A stretch of 64,000 bases of DNA from Anniella stebbinsi. Its lineage: Eukaryota; Chordata; Lepidosauria; Squamata; Anniellidae. The stretch spans positions 19,565,763-19,629,762 of the forward strand of contig JARDYH010000007.1 of NCBI GenBank assembly GCA_029215795.1, written 5' to 3'. The notes under the pieces were generated by a model. That model was not told the DNA's origin. It did no database searches and saw only the letters and a program-made list of their open reading frames with translations. Both the position numbers and the translations under genes were made by a program. This document shows positions 1-10,874 of this stretch, one piece after another. Numbering within the stretch: the stretch's first letter is position 1; each line of letters begins with the position of its first letter.

Positions 1-1082
1 AGACTTGCATTGCAATGCAAGTCTATGAGGAAAAAATGGTGGCGGGTGGGTGAGGGGGGGCCTAACTCCCTCCCCCCCCGGGGCCGTCCGCTGTGGATGG
101 CCCCGGCAGGTAAGCCCCCTCCCCCGCGCTCCCTACCCCCCCTGGGGCCGTCCGCTTCCATCCGCGGGCGCCCGCGGGCGCCCGCAGACAGAAGCGGATG
201 GCTCCGGGGGGGTAAGCCCCCTTCCCCGCCACTGCTTACCTTTTAGGGCCGTTCGCTCCCATCCGGCGCCGGCGGCTACCGCCAGCCAGCTTTGCGGCTT
301 GCTCTAGAGTAGCGCGCTGGGTGATCACCCGGCGCGCCACCCTGGAGCAGGCTGCGGAGCCCGCTGGTAGTAGCCGCTGGCGCCGGACGGGTGTCCCTAA
401 AAGGTAAGCACCCCCCCTCCCCTCCGCACCCCCCTCCTCACCTTTCCGGGCCGTTCCCTACCGTCCGGCGCCGGCGGCTACCGCCAGCCGGCTTTGCGGC
501 TTGCTCTAGAGTAGCGCGCCGGGTGATGACATCACCCGGCGCGCCACCCTGGAGCAGGCCGTGGAGCCCGCTGGTAGTAGCCGCCGGTGCCGGACGGGAG
601 CGGACGGGCCGGAAAGGTAAGGGCCCCCCTCCTCCCCTCCGCGCGCCCCCTGCTTACCTTTCCGGCCCGTCCGCTCCCGTCCGGTGCTGGTGGCTACTAC
701 CAGTGGGCTCCGCAGCCTGCTCTAGAGTAGCGCGCCAGGTGATGACATCACCCGGCGCGCCACCCTGGAGCAGGCCGCGGAGCCCGCTGGTAGTAGCCGC
801 CGGCGCCGGACGGGAGCGGACGTCCCTCAAAGGTAAGCGTCCCCCTCCTCCCCCCCCGCTGTCCACTTTCATCGGTGGGCGCCTGCTGGTGCCCGCCAAT
901 GGAAGCGGCGGTGGGCGCCAGTGGGTGCCCGCCGATCCGCCGAACCGGTTCGGAGCCTTTTCGGATTGGTTCGGACTGGATTGGCCGATCCAGCTGTTGG
1001 CTCGGAAATTGGATAATTTATCCGATTTCCCACTGGACCGGACTCAGATCGTGGATCGGGTCCGATCCAGTGCACATCCCTA
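1..1082. mobile_element. GC-rich hAT-like non-autonomous element, right-hand part (cut by window start)
   Basis: The segment ends in GTGCACATCCCTA, the exact reverse complement of the TAGGGATGTGCAC that opens the matching element at 63118. Both copies share an early part with a small hairpin of 'cttgcat/atgcaag' followed by ATGGCGGTGGGTGGGTGAG-like sequence, a GC-rich middle and a GGTTCGGA/GATCC-rich subterminal part (about 940-1075). No transposase frame is visible; the long open frames here come from GC-rich palindromes without stops. hAT assignment is by analogy with other TAGGGATG-ended elements in the window that have 8-bp TSDs. This copy's own TSD cannot be tested because its left end is outside the window. 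Confidence 0.65.
235..837. repeat. Three tandem self-complementary modules (235-408, 437-621, 653-837)
   Basis: Each module of 174-185 bp starts with CTTACC (CTCACC in the second) and ends with GGTAAG, its reverse complement. In between are CCGTCCGGCGCCGG-type arms around a centre such as GGTGATGACATCACC (second and third) or GGGTGATCACCC (first). Each module can therefore fold into one long hairpin. They are separated by short pyrimidine-rich spacers. The homologous element at the right end of the window has two full modules and one short one, so module number varies between copies. Confidence 0.75.
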
Positions 1083-1093
1083 GCATTCACCAT

Positions 1094-1413
1094 TAGGCTG
1101 ACCAGATAAAATCCAGGTCAGGGCTCCTGTAACTTTAACAGTTGTAGAGAAAAGGGAATTTCAGCCAGTGTCATTTGTATGCAATTAGTTCCTGGTGAAA
1201 TTCCCTCTTCATCACCACAGTTAAAGTTGCAGGGGCCCTGCCTTCTTTTGTATATGGTCACTCTAGTATAGTGCCTGCACCTTTAACTGTTGTGATGAAG
1301 AGGGAATTTCACCAGGAACTAATTGCATACAAATGACACTGGCTGAAATTACCTTTTCTCTACAACTGTTAAAGTTACAGGAGCCCTGACCTGGATTTTA
1401 TCTGGTCACCCTA
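1094..1413. mobile_element. Fold-back hAT MITE, long (320-bp) form, perfect 8-bp TSD
   Basis: The element runs from TAGGCTGACCAGATAAAATC to its near-complement ending CTGGTCACCCTA. It is flanked by TTCACCAT on both sides (1086-1093 and 1414-1421), an exact 8-bp TSD as expected of hAT transposons. It joins a complete short-form unit (to about 1264) to a second, inverted and 5'-shortened unit, with a junction near 'tagtatagtgcctgcac'. It is non-coding. Related copies lie at 12318, 30847, 43065 and 57181. Confidence 0.9.
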
Positions 1414-1782
1414 TTCACCATTTTATTGGCTTATTGATAAATGGAACTTCCATTTGTAGGCATAGATGATAATTAAGCAAACATAAGGAGCGTCCTCAGA
1501 TGGGGGAAAATTGCATTTCCCTACTAACACTTCCCCCTCCCTCTTCTGTTCCACAATATTTCACTTTTTCTTCACGTGGGGAAAAGAGAGGAAGTAAACA
1601 ACGACCATGTGGCCCATTCAGTGGGCATTTTTATTGCACTGCTTTTCTGGCACACAGCAGGAAATGGCAGCACGTTTCACTTCAACCCCCAAAAGTCAGA
1701 TTTTCTGGGTCCTTTTTGGTCATGGAAAAAAGGTCATGGAAAAAACATGGGAGGCGGACACAGCATTGTCAAAAGGACCTAT
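1414..1782. other. No recognised feature
   Basis: I see nothing identifiable here. Open frames around 1500-2100 run into the LTR-like unit that follows and lack any recognisable domain. Confidence 0.4.
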
Positions 1783-2480
1783 GAACATCCATAAGTGGCC
1801 ACGCTCGGCTTGCCTGAGCGAGGGGAGGCAGATGCAGGTCGGGGCAAGAGAGGCGCATGGAGGCCCTCCATTGGCGGCCTCCTTGGATGGCGCCACCAGT
1901 GGGAGGAGGGGCCTGAAGCCTATTTATTGGGCTGCTGCCTCTCCTTCCCTCCTCTTCAGTTTGAACCTCCCTCCCTGTAAATATTGTGGGCTTGCTGGTC
2001 GCCCCTTGGGGGGCCAAGTAGGATTTTTTTTACCCCCAATCCTTTTACATTGGTTTCCCCCCCCTCCTACTTCACCCTGTAAGACAACGGGGGAGTATTA
2101 AGCAGGTTGATTGGTTGAATTTGGTCACATTTAAAGAGGAGCAGGCATGCGGGCATTGGGAGCAAGGATAGAGTTGGTGAGCATTCTTAGGCGCCATTAT
2201 GGTGATTGGTAATGTCTGAGGTCCTCAGCTGGGAGTCCTGCGGCACCAGATGATGGGATAAGGGTTACCTCTGAGGCCAACCTTACTCACTCACTCAGAG
2301 TTTTGCAACCTGAGGGAGAGTGACATTGGAAGGCCTACCTAACCCATAAGGGGAATCTTGTCTCGCCTGATCCCAATTAGGGACAAGATGTTGGCCAAAG
2401 ATAAAATGCCCGCTTAAGCCTCCAACTGCCCATGCAGCAAACAAATAAATGTGGCCCTATTTAAATCCAACTTACCTGTG
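1783..2480 (+). mobile_element. LTR-like promoter/poly(A) unit, copy A
   Basis: A GC-rich upstream part leads to a TATA-like CCTATTTATTGGG near 1917. A long unstructured middle follows, then AATAAA at 2444-2449 and a short tail ending TGTGTCA. Short blocks match a second unit at about 17030-17698: 'atggtgattgg(t/c)aat', 'ctcagagtt(t/g)tgca', 'ATAAA..(g)tggccct' or 'gaggccct', and the terminal 'tgtgtca'. The order TATA, transcribed region, AATAAA, short U5-like tail suggests a solo LTR, but I found no TSD, so both boundaries are approximate. Confidence 0.4.
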
Positions 2481-2550
2481 TCATCTCATTTATTTCACCT
2501 TCCACCCCGCAACGAGTGTGCTTTAAAACACTTGTCTGATGATGCTTAAG

Positions 2551-2690
2551 AAGAGTACTGCCAGATCAGATAAGGTCCATCTAAGCTAGCATCCTGTTTC
2601 TCAAAGTGGCCAGCTGAATGCTTCCAAGAAACCTCCAGCAAAGTTTGAAGGCAATAGCAATCACTACTATTGCCTTCTCAGGAGCTAGCA
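2551..2690 (-). repeat. CR1-like LINE 3'-end fragment
   Basis: 'agaagagtactgccagatca' followed by 'ggtccatctaagctagcatc' and 'cacagtggcc'-like sequence matches the reverse complement of the CR1-like LINE 3' end seen better at 8272-8640 and 62425-62788. It is diverged and truncated. Confidence 0.6.
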
Positions 2691-3404
2691 ATTTTTCTTC
2701 AGCTTGAATTTGAATCTGAGCTGAAGAAAAAATCCGCAGGTTGTAAATCTCCCTTCTCCTTTGAGGAGGGCTTTAATGAGCCCCAAAATTGTTTTCTGAG
2801 AATTTTGCCGACATTTCTCATTGAAATGAGCAACAATCCATACAAACTTTGTTCCTGGCTGTTTTCTGACGTAGGTATCTATAGACGGAAACAATCTAAA
2901 ATGACATCCCATAATCTACAGAACTACACAGGGAGTAAACAGGAGGCTAATAATGGTTCTGTTGTGCGTATTATGTTTACTCTGACTTTTATAAAGAGGT
3001 AATTTGCAAGAGTTAAGATAATCCCAGTATAGTTTATAATTTAAATGTCAGTCAGAATGAATGCTAAAATGCTACTGATTAACGACAGATTTCTGGTGGC
3101 AAATTAATTAGTATTTAATCCCGAAGATGTATTAAGATGCCATGTGATAAAGAAAAAGAAAAAGGAAAGGAAAGTTAATCAGCAGTCATTTGACTAAAGA
3201 GAGCCAACTGTGTCTTTGGTATTGTGGTGTTTAGGTTTGAGATTTCTCTCTAAAAGCTAAATGAGTTTTCTCGCACTTATATGAAAGCACACCACACCAT
3301 CAAAATAGATTGAACAGAGCTCTTGTGTGGAGTGGAATGGAAATGAGCTGCCTTTTATATGGATAATTTCAAAAGAGAAACCAGTGACAAAACAATATCC
3401 GATG
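2691..3404. other. Unique AT-rich DNA; possible conserved noncoding block about 2995-3190
   Basis: There is no gene or clear repeat. The part at 2995-3190 is AT-rich, free of recognisable transposon sequence and rich in TTAAT-type words, which is typical of vertebrate conserved noncoding elements. That is only an impression from composition. Confidence 0.25.
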
Positions 3405-3490
3405 TGCAGCTTGATTCTACACATACGTGCTTGAAAGTAAGTCCCACTGCTTTCAATGGGGTGTTCTCCCACATGATCGCAGCCTTGAAA
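3405..3490. repeat. Short 'TCAATGGG' palindromic repeat
   Basis: 'agtaagtcccactgctttca' followed by 'atgggg' matches a dispersed family whose core is cccattgatttcaatggg flanked by cttac/gtaag words. Other members: about 6940-7025, 32170-32275, 41155-41285 and 60170-60300. Superfamily unknown. Confidence 0.45.
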
Positions 3491-5410
3491 AGGGGTTTCT
3501 TTCCTTACAGTTTTAGCATTGTTTTGTGTACATGTTTGCTTTTTATTTCTTTCCACACTGCATGCTGTTCTGTTTTAGTATCCTTATTGGCTTTGGCTTT
3601 AAAATAATTGCTTGGGAATATATGGGTTGTTTTTTTTGTTTTTTGGGGGGGGGTGACATTTCTACTCCTAGATGAAACTTCATGTAAATAATTGATTGTA
3701 CTGGCTAAGCGATCTTTTAAGTCTTCAACATCTTTTGATTATTGTTTTGGCTGTATCAGATTTATTCTACTCAGAGTTGCCCTTTAAGAGAGAGGAACCC
3801 CTGTAGGGACAATGTTAGGCCAAATTCACACCTTCATGTATGTTGCCTGGTTTATCTGCTCTTGGGCCTTTCTTTTACATATGTATGCTCACTGTTCAAT
3901 GATGGCTTCATCTAGTCACATTCATTCGTTCATTCATTCATTCAATCAATCTATACCTGCCCTTTCCCCCAAGAAAATGGTTGCTTAAGGTGGCTGATGA
4001 CTTACCTGTGCAAATAGGTCACTGTAGACATGAAAATTTGATCCAACATGGCCTCAAGGCTGGTCCAGATTCCAGTGGGCCCATTGTCCCTGCTGTCACC
4101 ATGCCCTTTACCTGCCAAAGCTTCCCCCACCCACCTTCTTACTCAGCAGGCAAAGCTCCCCTACTTCCTCACTGGCCCAAACCCCCTCGCCCTTCCACCC
4201 ACCCACTCACCAGCCGAAGTCCAGCTGCATTTCTCCACTCTCTTGTCAGCCAACTGCTGCCACTACCACCACCGCCACCGCTGAAGCCTCCCTCCCTTTA
4301 TTTTTTAAGCTGGTATGTGAGTGGTCTAAGACACTCATTGGGTGACCCCCCCCTCAAGGCAGTGGCTGATTGGTTCAAATCGCTGCTCCTCAAAATGTAT
4401 TTTTCCCCTTTTAAAATGGGGCACTGTGGGGTCTGCTAAGCCACAGTATAGTATTTTGCCAGTGGGGTTGGCCAGGTGGGCAAGTGAGAAGCCATAGGAG
4501 GGTGGCAGCTATAGCAGGTATGGGCCCTTCTGAGCTTCTTGGGCTTCAGGCACAATATGGGACAACCCACAGATGCCTGTAAACTCTCCTAAAAATATGA
4601 CCCTCCTAGTGTTGCCAAAACCCTTTGCCATTCCATGAACTTCCTCAGTGTTTTGGTGAAATCTGTCCTCTAATTTTCTGGAAGATTCCTTTCCCCACAA
4701 AAGAGGCATCTGTTCTTGTGGCTTATTCTCAGGGCACTTTACAGTTTCTTTAAAATTTGGTTTTGGTAGTGTTTTTGAGCGTACCTTATCATTGTGAGGA
4801 AACACATATCTCCATCACTCTGCAGCATCCCTGGCTGCCCTCACTTCTTGAACTGAAGAAGACTTATGGGAGGAGAAACAAGGGAGGCTGCAATTTTAAG
4901 TTAATAAAACTGCACTGATCCAACAGAACCATAGATATGTTATGGTGAGATGCACAAGAACAATTGTAAAATAGCTTGAATATAAATTCAGATGTCCTAA
5001 GGTGTTTAAAACAGCCTATCAAAATTCTCCACCCTATTTATGGGCAGAACAACTAGGAGGATCATTTCACCATGTTTTTTTTTTCCAGGACGAAGAGATA
5101 TTCTCTATCAGTTTTTCAGGTTTCTCCTGCCGAGTGTAATTTTTTTTTTTTTTTTGCTGCTGTTGGTGCTAAAAATATTAGCCGCAGCAATAAAAGTGTT
5201 TGCAGTCTGGGCACTGCTTTGCATCCTCTATAGTGTCCTGTATCTAGCAGCCATATAAGATATTGTGAAATGGCAGCTGCCACTCCAAAATGGTGGAGAA
5301 TATGCAGACAACATTACTGAAGAGTGGCCTCTTTCCCATGAGGGCGAGGAAGACAAAAACCTCACCACTTGTTTTCTTCTTTTTCTTTTTTTTTTGGAGA
5401 AAGTCCTCTG
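3491..5410. other. No gene seen; short low-complexity tracts
   Basis: This stretch holds a CATT-type repeat (about 3924-3950) beside a short LINE-tail-like 'ctatacctgccctttccccc', a C-rich part (about 4100-4300), and poly(T) runs near 5075, 5139 and 5380. Open frames here have no recognisable domains. Confidence 0.4.
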
Positions 5411-5746
5411 TAGGGATGTACAGGTTGTATAAAATTTGTTATGTCTGTGTTTCATGGATTCATTCTGTAGTCCACTCAAACTTCCAAATTAGAGCAAATT
5501 TGCACGTGTGCAAATCCCCCCCCCCCCATGTGCATTTTCATGCTTTAGGCTATGGGGAAAATGCACATTTTGGGTCCTTTTTAAATTTTTGCACATTGTT
5601 ATTTACAGCACAATTTGAACAAAATTCCCAAACATCTGGAAACATTCCACAAGTCCATGGAATCTACCCAACAGGGGAAAAGCCGGTTGGCTGCGGAATC
5701 TACAGGATGGATTTATAAAAATCCAAACTCATTTTGTTCTTCCCTA
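5411..5746. mobile_element. hAT-like MITE (TAGGGATGTACAGG terminus)
   Basis: Begins TAGGGATGTACAGG and ends TTCTTCCCTA. The interior has repeated 'tttgcac/gtgcaaat' and 'aaatgcaca' words shared with other TAGGGATG-ended elements. The related stretch at about 62950-63117 has the same 'gtgcattttc', C- or G-tract and 'ggctatggggaaaatgca' order on the opposite strand. I could not find a matching TSD. Confidence 0.5.
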
Positions 5747-5811
5747 AAATCCTGAGTCATCTGAAAATTTTTGGATCAGCTCTATGAAAACAATATAATC
5801 ATCTGAATTTC

Positions 5812-5995
5812 ATGTATTTATTACCTTTATACCCTGCCTTTTTTCCCCCTGCAAGGAACCCAATGTGGCTTCATAATCCCCCTCCTCTCCATTTTATCCT
5901 CACAACAACAGCCCTGTGAGACAGTTTGGTAACTAGAATTTGGATCTCCCAACTCCCAGCCCCAAACTTTAGCCACTACACCACACTGGTGAGCT
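5812..5995. repeat. LINE 3'-end-derived repeat
   Basis: 'tttattacctttataccctg' leads through 'aacccaatgtggctt' and 'ccattttatcctcacaacaa' to 'actttagccactacaccaca'. This order recurs at 24305-24452 and 60325-60555. It resembles L2/MIR-type 3' ends common in amniote genomes. Confidence 0.6.
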
Positions 5996-8271
5996 GTGGT
6001 GGATAGAATGAGCTCATGAATAGACTGCTGTCTGCCTGCTTTGCCTTATATTTCACAAGTTAATGGGGGAGAGAGCATCACATTTTAAAATGGAAGCTGA
6101 GCATATTGGGAACGGTTCTGGATTATCCCCGTTGCTATAGTCTTGGAATAAAATATCCAACTTCGTTGGGAGTGAAAGTATTATTTAGCACTGATGAGTG
6201 CTGCCTGGAACAAGTTGTCACATAAACCGCAAGCGCTGCCCCTCACTACATATGTTTGTTCTGTGTTTTGAAGAACATTTCTGTTCAAATACCACACACT
6301 CTCTTTAGAGGTTGTCTGGCTTTATTTCAACAATTCCAGTCAGCCCTCCTGTTGCAAAATGTCAGCAGTGCAGCCACCCACGCTGGGAATCGACATCGCC
6401 TCTTCCTCTAACCTGTCTCTCTTCTTCGCAGCAAAGAGGATGCCTGTTAGGTTTCCTCACTTTCAAGATCTTTCCAACACCTGCCACTATTTGATAGCTA
6501 GAACATATGGGGAGATGCCCCAGCCAGCGCCAACCTTTCCGCAGCTAAGATCAATTGCACCATTCATGAAGTGTGACTAGAGATAGAAGAACAAGTGATC
6601 TTCGAGATCCTCTCAATTATTAAAAAATCGCTTTGAAGTTCATTTGGCTCACCCCTGTTTCCATTTTCACCCTGTTTGCAGCTTGTTCAAATGGGAAATG
6701 TGTGTCTTTCTGTGCATAGTTCAAAATTGTGCACTTCCCCCGACTAAAGTGTAAATGCGTAAATTTCTCAGCAGACATAATTTTTTTTCTGAGAAAAATG
6801 CCACTTTGAAGAATTTCCTCTGAATATTCTTACATTTGTGTGTGTGTGTGTGACTGTCCCCTCCCCACAATAATGACCTGGAACAACACTAGGTTCATGG
6901 CATTGTGGAGGAAGCAAAATGGTGTCCAGGATGCCAACATAGTTTCTGATGGGTTTACTGTGCAAACTTACAAGGAAATATGTCCCATCGAACTCAATGA
7001 AAGATACTTCCAACTAAGTATACATTAGATACTACTATCCCTTCCTGAGCCAAGGACAAATCCTTCAGATTTTACATTCACCCCTCTTACTATGCATGTG
7101 GGCATGATTTGTTCCTTGAAGTCTATAGTATTTGTCAGAGCACCGATAAAAAGAATTTCCGGCGAGTTGATCAGATATGTCTAACTCTGCCAAGAGCTTG
7201 AGTCAAGTGTCTTTTTTGCAGGTCGATTGGAACATGAGATTAATGGAGTTGCTTCAGAATCACTTGGCTATTAAACCTTTTATCTGTACGCATTCCCCAC
7301 CCCCAGGAGGATTTTGACAAATCCCGCTATCTCTTTATATGATGCCTAAGAGAATTAATGTGCAGTTATCCAGAATTATTGTTGAATAATATCATTAAAA
7401 GAGACAAATTATTATGGTATACTCTCGTTGAATTGTTACTACTTGCTGGGACTGCCAGCAGTGACAGAGATGCATTCAGGATCAGGACAAAGTGATGCCT
7501 TGATTATATACACCAGTATCAAATGGCATAATGGGAGAGATATACATCTAATAGCCCATTGAAGCAGCGGTTGTAGTGCTTTTAACATACCATCTAGAAT
7601 GTGGGAAAATAAAATGGGAGAATATAGGTACTTTCCTCCATAAGTATCTCCATGGTAAGTTCAAGACGTGTTGAGAAATCCAGTTCAGTCACACTGAAGC
7701 ACCAGAATCCACCCAGTGCTAACTGGGCCAAACCTAGGGACATTCACTTGATATGGTGCTTTTCAAGCATAATGTGAAAGTCCTGTACTTTGGGGAATGG
7801 CAGAATAAACACTGATGTAGTTGTGCAATTCTGCTGTACCACAGCACCATCTAGAGGTTACATAGTGGAACATATAGAAAGGCAGAGATGGGAAAAAAAA
7901 TCCAGGGTGGGTGGGAAAGAACATGTGTAGAGAATCTGATCTGAATCCCAATCTGGAAACAAAAGCCACAGTAAAGTGGTGGGTTAAATCCACCACAGTA
8001 ACGTGATGGGTTTATTTATGTGGCTGCCATTCCTTCCCATCTCCTGCACACACACAATGCCCCAACAGAATAATGCTATGTCATGGGGAATTGGCAGTTG
8101 CTTCCTACCCACCCACCCCATAAAATACCCCAGGAATGAAACTTTCTTTCTCCATTTTCATGAGAAAAAAGAGGATGGAAAGACAGCATAGACATAAGCA
8201 AATTGGTCCAACCCTCCTTTGAATATTCTCCCAATTTCTGGGTTTGTTTCAGCTGCTGGAGGAGCTCCATT
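5996..8271. other. Mostly unique DNA with small repeat scraps
   Basis: No gene recognised. Contained pieces: a short (TG)n at about 6837-6851; a 'TCAATG' repeat at about 6940-7025; a block at about 7800-7990 with 'accacagcaccatctagagg', whose reverse complement recurs in diverged form near 47695 and so marks an unclassified dispersed repeat. The stretch 7300-7410 is AT-rich and repeat-free. Confidence 0.35.
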
Positions 8272-8640
8272 TCATAGGAACATAAGAAGTGCCCTGCCGG
8301 ATCAGACCAAAGATCCATCTAGTCCAGCACTCTGTTCACACAGTGGCCAACCTGCTGTCAGCCGGGGACCAACAAAGCAGGACATGGTGCAACAGCACCC
8401 TCCCACCCATGTTCCCCAGCAACTGGTGCATATAGGATTACTGCCTCAGATACTGGAGGTAGCACATATCCATCAGGGCTAGTAGCCATTGATAGCCTTC
8501 TCCTCCAGGAATTTATCCAGCCCCCTTTTAAAGCCATCCAAATTGGTAGCCAGCACCACATCTTGTGGTAGCGAATTCCATAGTTTAACTATGCTCTGTA
8601 TGAAGTAATACTTCCTTTTATTTGGGCCAGGCCTACCTCC
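8272..8640 (-). repeat. CR1-like LINE 3' end
   Basis: This reads, on the minus strand, from an untranslated 3' region to the end 'ctggactagatggatctttg...cttatgttcc'. Hallmarks are 'gaacataagaagtgccctgc', 'gatccatctagtccagcac', 'actggaggtagcacatatcc' and 'cttctcctccaggaatttat'. It is the best-preserved minus-strand copy of this LINE in the window. Confidence 0.75.
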
Positions 8641-9116
8641 TACGGGAGCTTTCTTCCCCCTTTGTCATTACAAATGGATTTAATCATCAATGCCCTTTGT
8701 ACCTGGCCATTAACTTTGATGGTTCTTTGAGATGAGGTAGAGCACCTGAACCTCAAGGTCATTCCTGTATCCTATGAGTGAATCCCTACATGTTGGAGCC
8801 ATGTGTGAGCAGATCTTAAAATTTGAGGGATTAGCAACTGGGCTTTCAGGGCATCTTGAGCTTCAGCATCTGTTGTTTTTCAAAACTGAAGACTTGACAC
8901 TATTGTTTTGCAATCAGGTTCCATGGTTTTCGTTACTGAATTGTTTCTGCTAGGACTTGCATTCAGCCCAATCTTTTTGAGAAGAATGTATTTATATTAA
9001 GAAAGTACATAAAAGCTGGCAATTAAACTGTCCTATCAAATGTTTGCAGCTTATTAAGTTGTTCAGTTCCGCAGGAACATATTAGTGTCAGCTCAGTGAA
9101 ATAAAGGGAAGGCTTT
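8641..9116. other. No recognised feature
   Basis: Unique sequence without gene or recognisable repeat. It continues into the fold-back at 9117. Confidence 0.35.
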
Positions 9117-9278
9117 GGAAAGGGTGATGGTAGGGGAATAATGAACCCCCCCCCCCCCATGTTACCACTATGATATATCTGGAAATTCTGCCTCTGATGT
9201 TTTTCCCATCATAGGTGGAATTTCCAAATATAGCACTGGGAGATGATGACTTGTTATTCCCCTTCACCACCCTTTTAT
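9117..9278. repeat. Fold-back (inverted repeat) of about 160 bp
   Basis: Left arm 'agggtgatggtaggggaata' pairs with right arm 'tattccccttcaccaccctt'. An inner pair, 'atatctggaaattc' with 'ggaatttccaaatat', continues the stem towards a centre near 9200. A C13 tract interrupts the left arm. The structure suggests a MITE, but no TSD was found. Confidence 0.55.
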
Positions 9279-9969
9279 ACAGTAGATCTAACTTTCAGGA
9301 AGTGTTTCCAAGTGATCAGGCCACATAGAGGGCCCCTTCCCTGCGATCTGGTCAGGCACATCAAATTATACAGACAAACCCAATCAATCCCAGAAGAGGT
9401 TGCAATATTCCCAACAGTTAGTGCTGCTTTCGCTTGCAGCAGCAGCCACAGCAGCAGCAGCAACAAATCAACCTTAGGGGAGAAAGATGCTGCGCTACTG
9501 CCACTGCTGAAGTTTCTAATGCGAAGAGCCGTTCAATAGTGGACTAGACCACCTTGGGGAGTGGTGGTAGGCTCTCCCAACTGGGGGTTGTCTATATGTG
9601 GGGAAAGCCCAGCAGTGGCTGTAGATCTGTGCCGTGTCAGTTAGATGATGCAGGTGGAGCTTCATGGCCACCGTGGGGCTTTTCTGTGACGCTGTGGATT
9701 GAAAAAGTCAGGGATTTTTCCTGACTTTTTCAGTTGGAGCAACATCAGTACAGCTCTTCTGCTGTCTGACATCGCTCCGGGGTCAATCGACGGGGGGGGG
9801 GGGGGCTGGTGGAAAGTGACCAGTGATTGTACATAGATGACCTCCAGTACACAGATGACCTCCCGGAAACCCTGTGCTCCTTCCTCGGCATTGGGATTAC
9901 CCGATGCCACCCTGGAAGATGGAAACTGCGGGGTTTCAGAGGGAGGCAGAGTCAACCCAGTGCCATGAA
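9279..9969. other. No gene; short CAG-rich tract
   Basis: A short imperfect (CAG)n lies at about 9436-9468 and a G tract near 9791-9806. No recognisable coding domain. Confidence 0.35.
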
Positions 9970-10125
9970 GACAGCCGCCTGGAGGTAATTAAGCAGAGGT
10001 TGAATAGGATGCCTGCCTATGAGGGATGTCATAGTTGCAAGATTCCTGCACTGATCAGGGGTTGGAGTAAATGACCTCCAAAGTGCCTTTCCAGCCCTAA
10101 AATCTCATGATTCCATGGTTTTGTG
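9970..10125 (+). repeat. CR1 LINE 3' terminus
   Basis: 'gattcctgcactgatcaggg' then 'ttggagtaaatgacctccaa' and 'tttccagccctaaaatctca' followed by 'tgattcc' match the canonical CR1 3' end (gattcctgcattgagcaggg ... ggttggactagatgacct ... ccagccctatgattcta). Confidence 0.7.
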
Positions 10126-10703
10126 ACCTCGCTCAAGCAACTACATGGGGTTGAATGTGAAGAACAATGCTGTAGTAAAGTCCAGAAAAAAAATCTTTGC
10201 CATTTGATCCTGTTGAATGTGGATGCTAGCCTACAATAAGGCCTGAGGAACACCATTCTAACCTGCTTCATCTCTCTTGCGCCATGATGGAATTCCAGCA
10301 TTTAGCAGGAAGGTGCTTCATTTCTTTCTTTTTCTGTTTTTGGTACAGCTTCCTTGAGAAGGACAAACCTGGAGGGAGGAAAAAAGAACAACAGGAAGGT
10401 CAGAGTCAAAGTCCCAGGTAAGGGAGAGATTAACATATGAAACAAATCGAACATTTCATTTGATCACACTGGAAAATTCAGCAGCCTGTTTTGCAAAGAA
10501 TTTTAGTTTACACTTTGCTATTTCACAGTTCATTAACATTTAATTTTTTTCTAACAGTTATGACAAATCACCTTTTGTTGTGGAACTAAAAAATTGCAAC
10601 GTCATTACTGGCATCTCTTAAAATATACCCCAGCAAAAGCGAAAAGATCAGACTTTCTCTGCTTGTTCTTTCAACAAAGACAACAGTGGGCATGCATCCA
10701 GAG

Positions 10704-10706
<3 letters not shown>
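10126..10706. other. No recognised feature
   Basis: Unique AT-rich sequence. I see no gene or clear repeat. Confidence 0.35.
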
Positions 10707-10751
<45 letters not shown>

Positions 10752-10752
10752 C
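10707..10752. repeat. (AAT)n microsatellite
   Basis: About 15 uninterrupted AAT/TAA units. The run of leucines in minus-strand open frames here is just this repeat translated. Confidence 0.95.
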
Positions 10753-10874
10753 CCTCCCATTGCCTCTCCCTTCTCAAGCAACAAATAATTAGGAGGTGGA
10801 TTTCAGTGAGTTTCACAGCTCAAGAGTGAAATTTATCTCAAGGACCAGAGCTCTTGTCCATTGCACAGTGCTAG

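Noticed and set aside
1..850. CpG-island-like start of a gene
   Set aside because: High GC and CpG content, but the sequence is part of a dispersed hAT-like element that recurs at the other end of the window.
391..1083. 230-codon plus-strand open frame
   Set aside because: It spans GC-rich self-complementary transposon modules, where stop codons are rare on both strands. Its translation is proline/arginine-rich with no domain, and it ends within the element's terminus.
10586..10816. Minus-strand frame with leucine run
   Set aside because: The leucines come from the (AAT)n microsatellite, and unlike 35690-35992 the flanks do not match L2.
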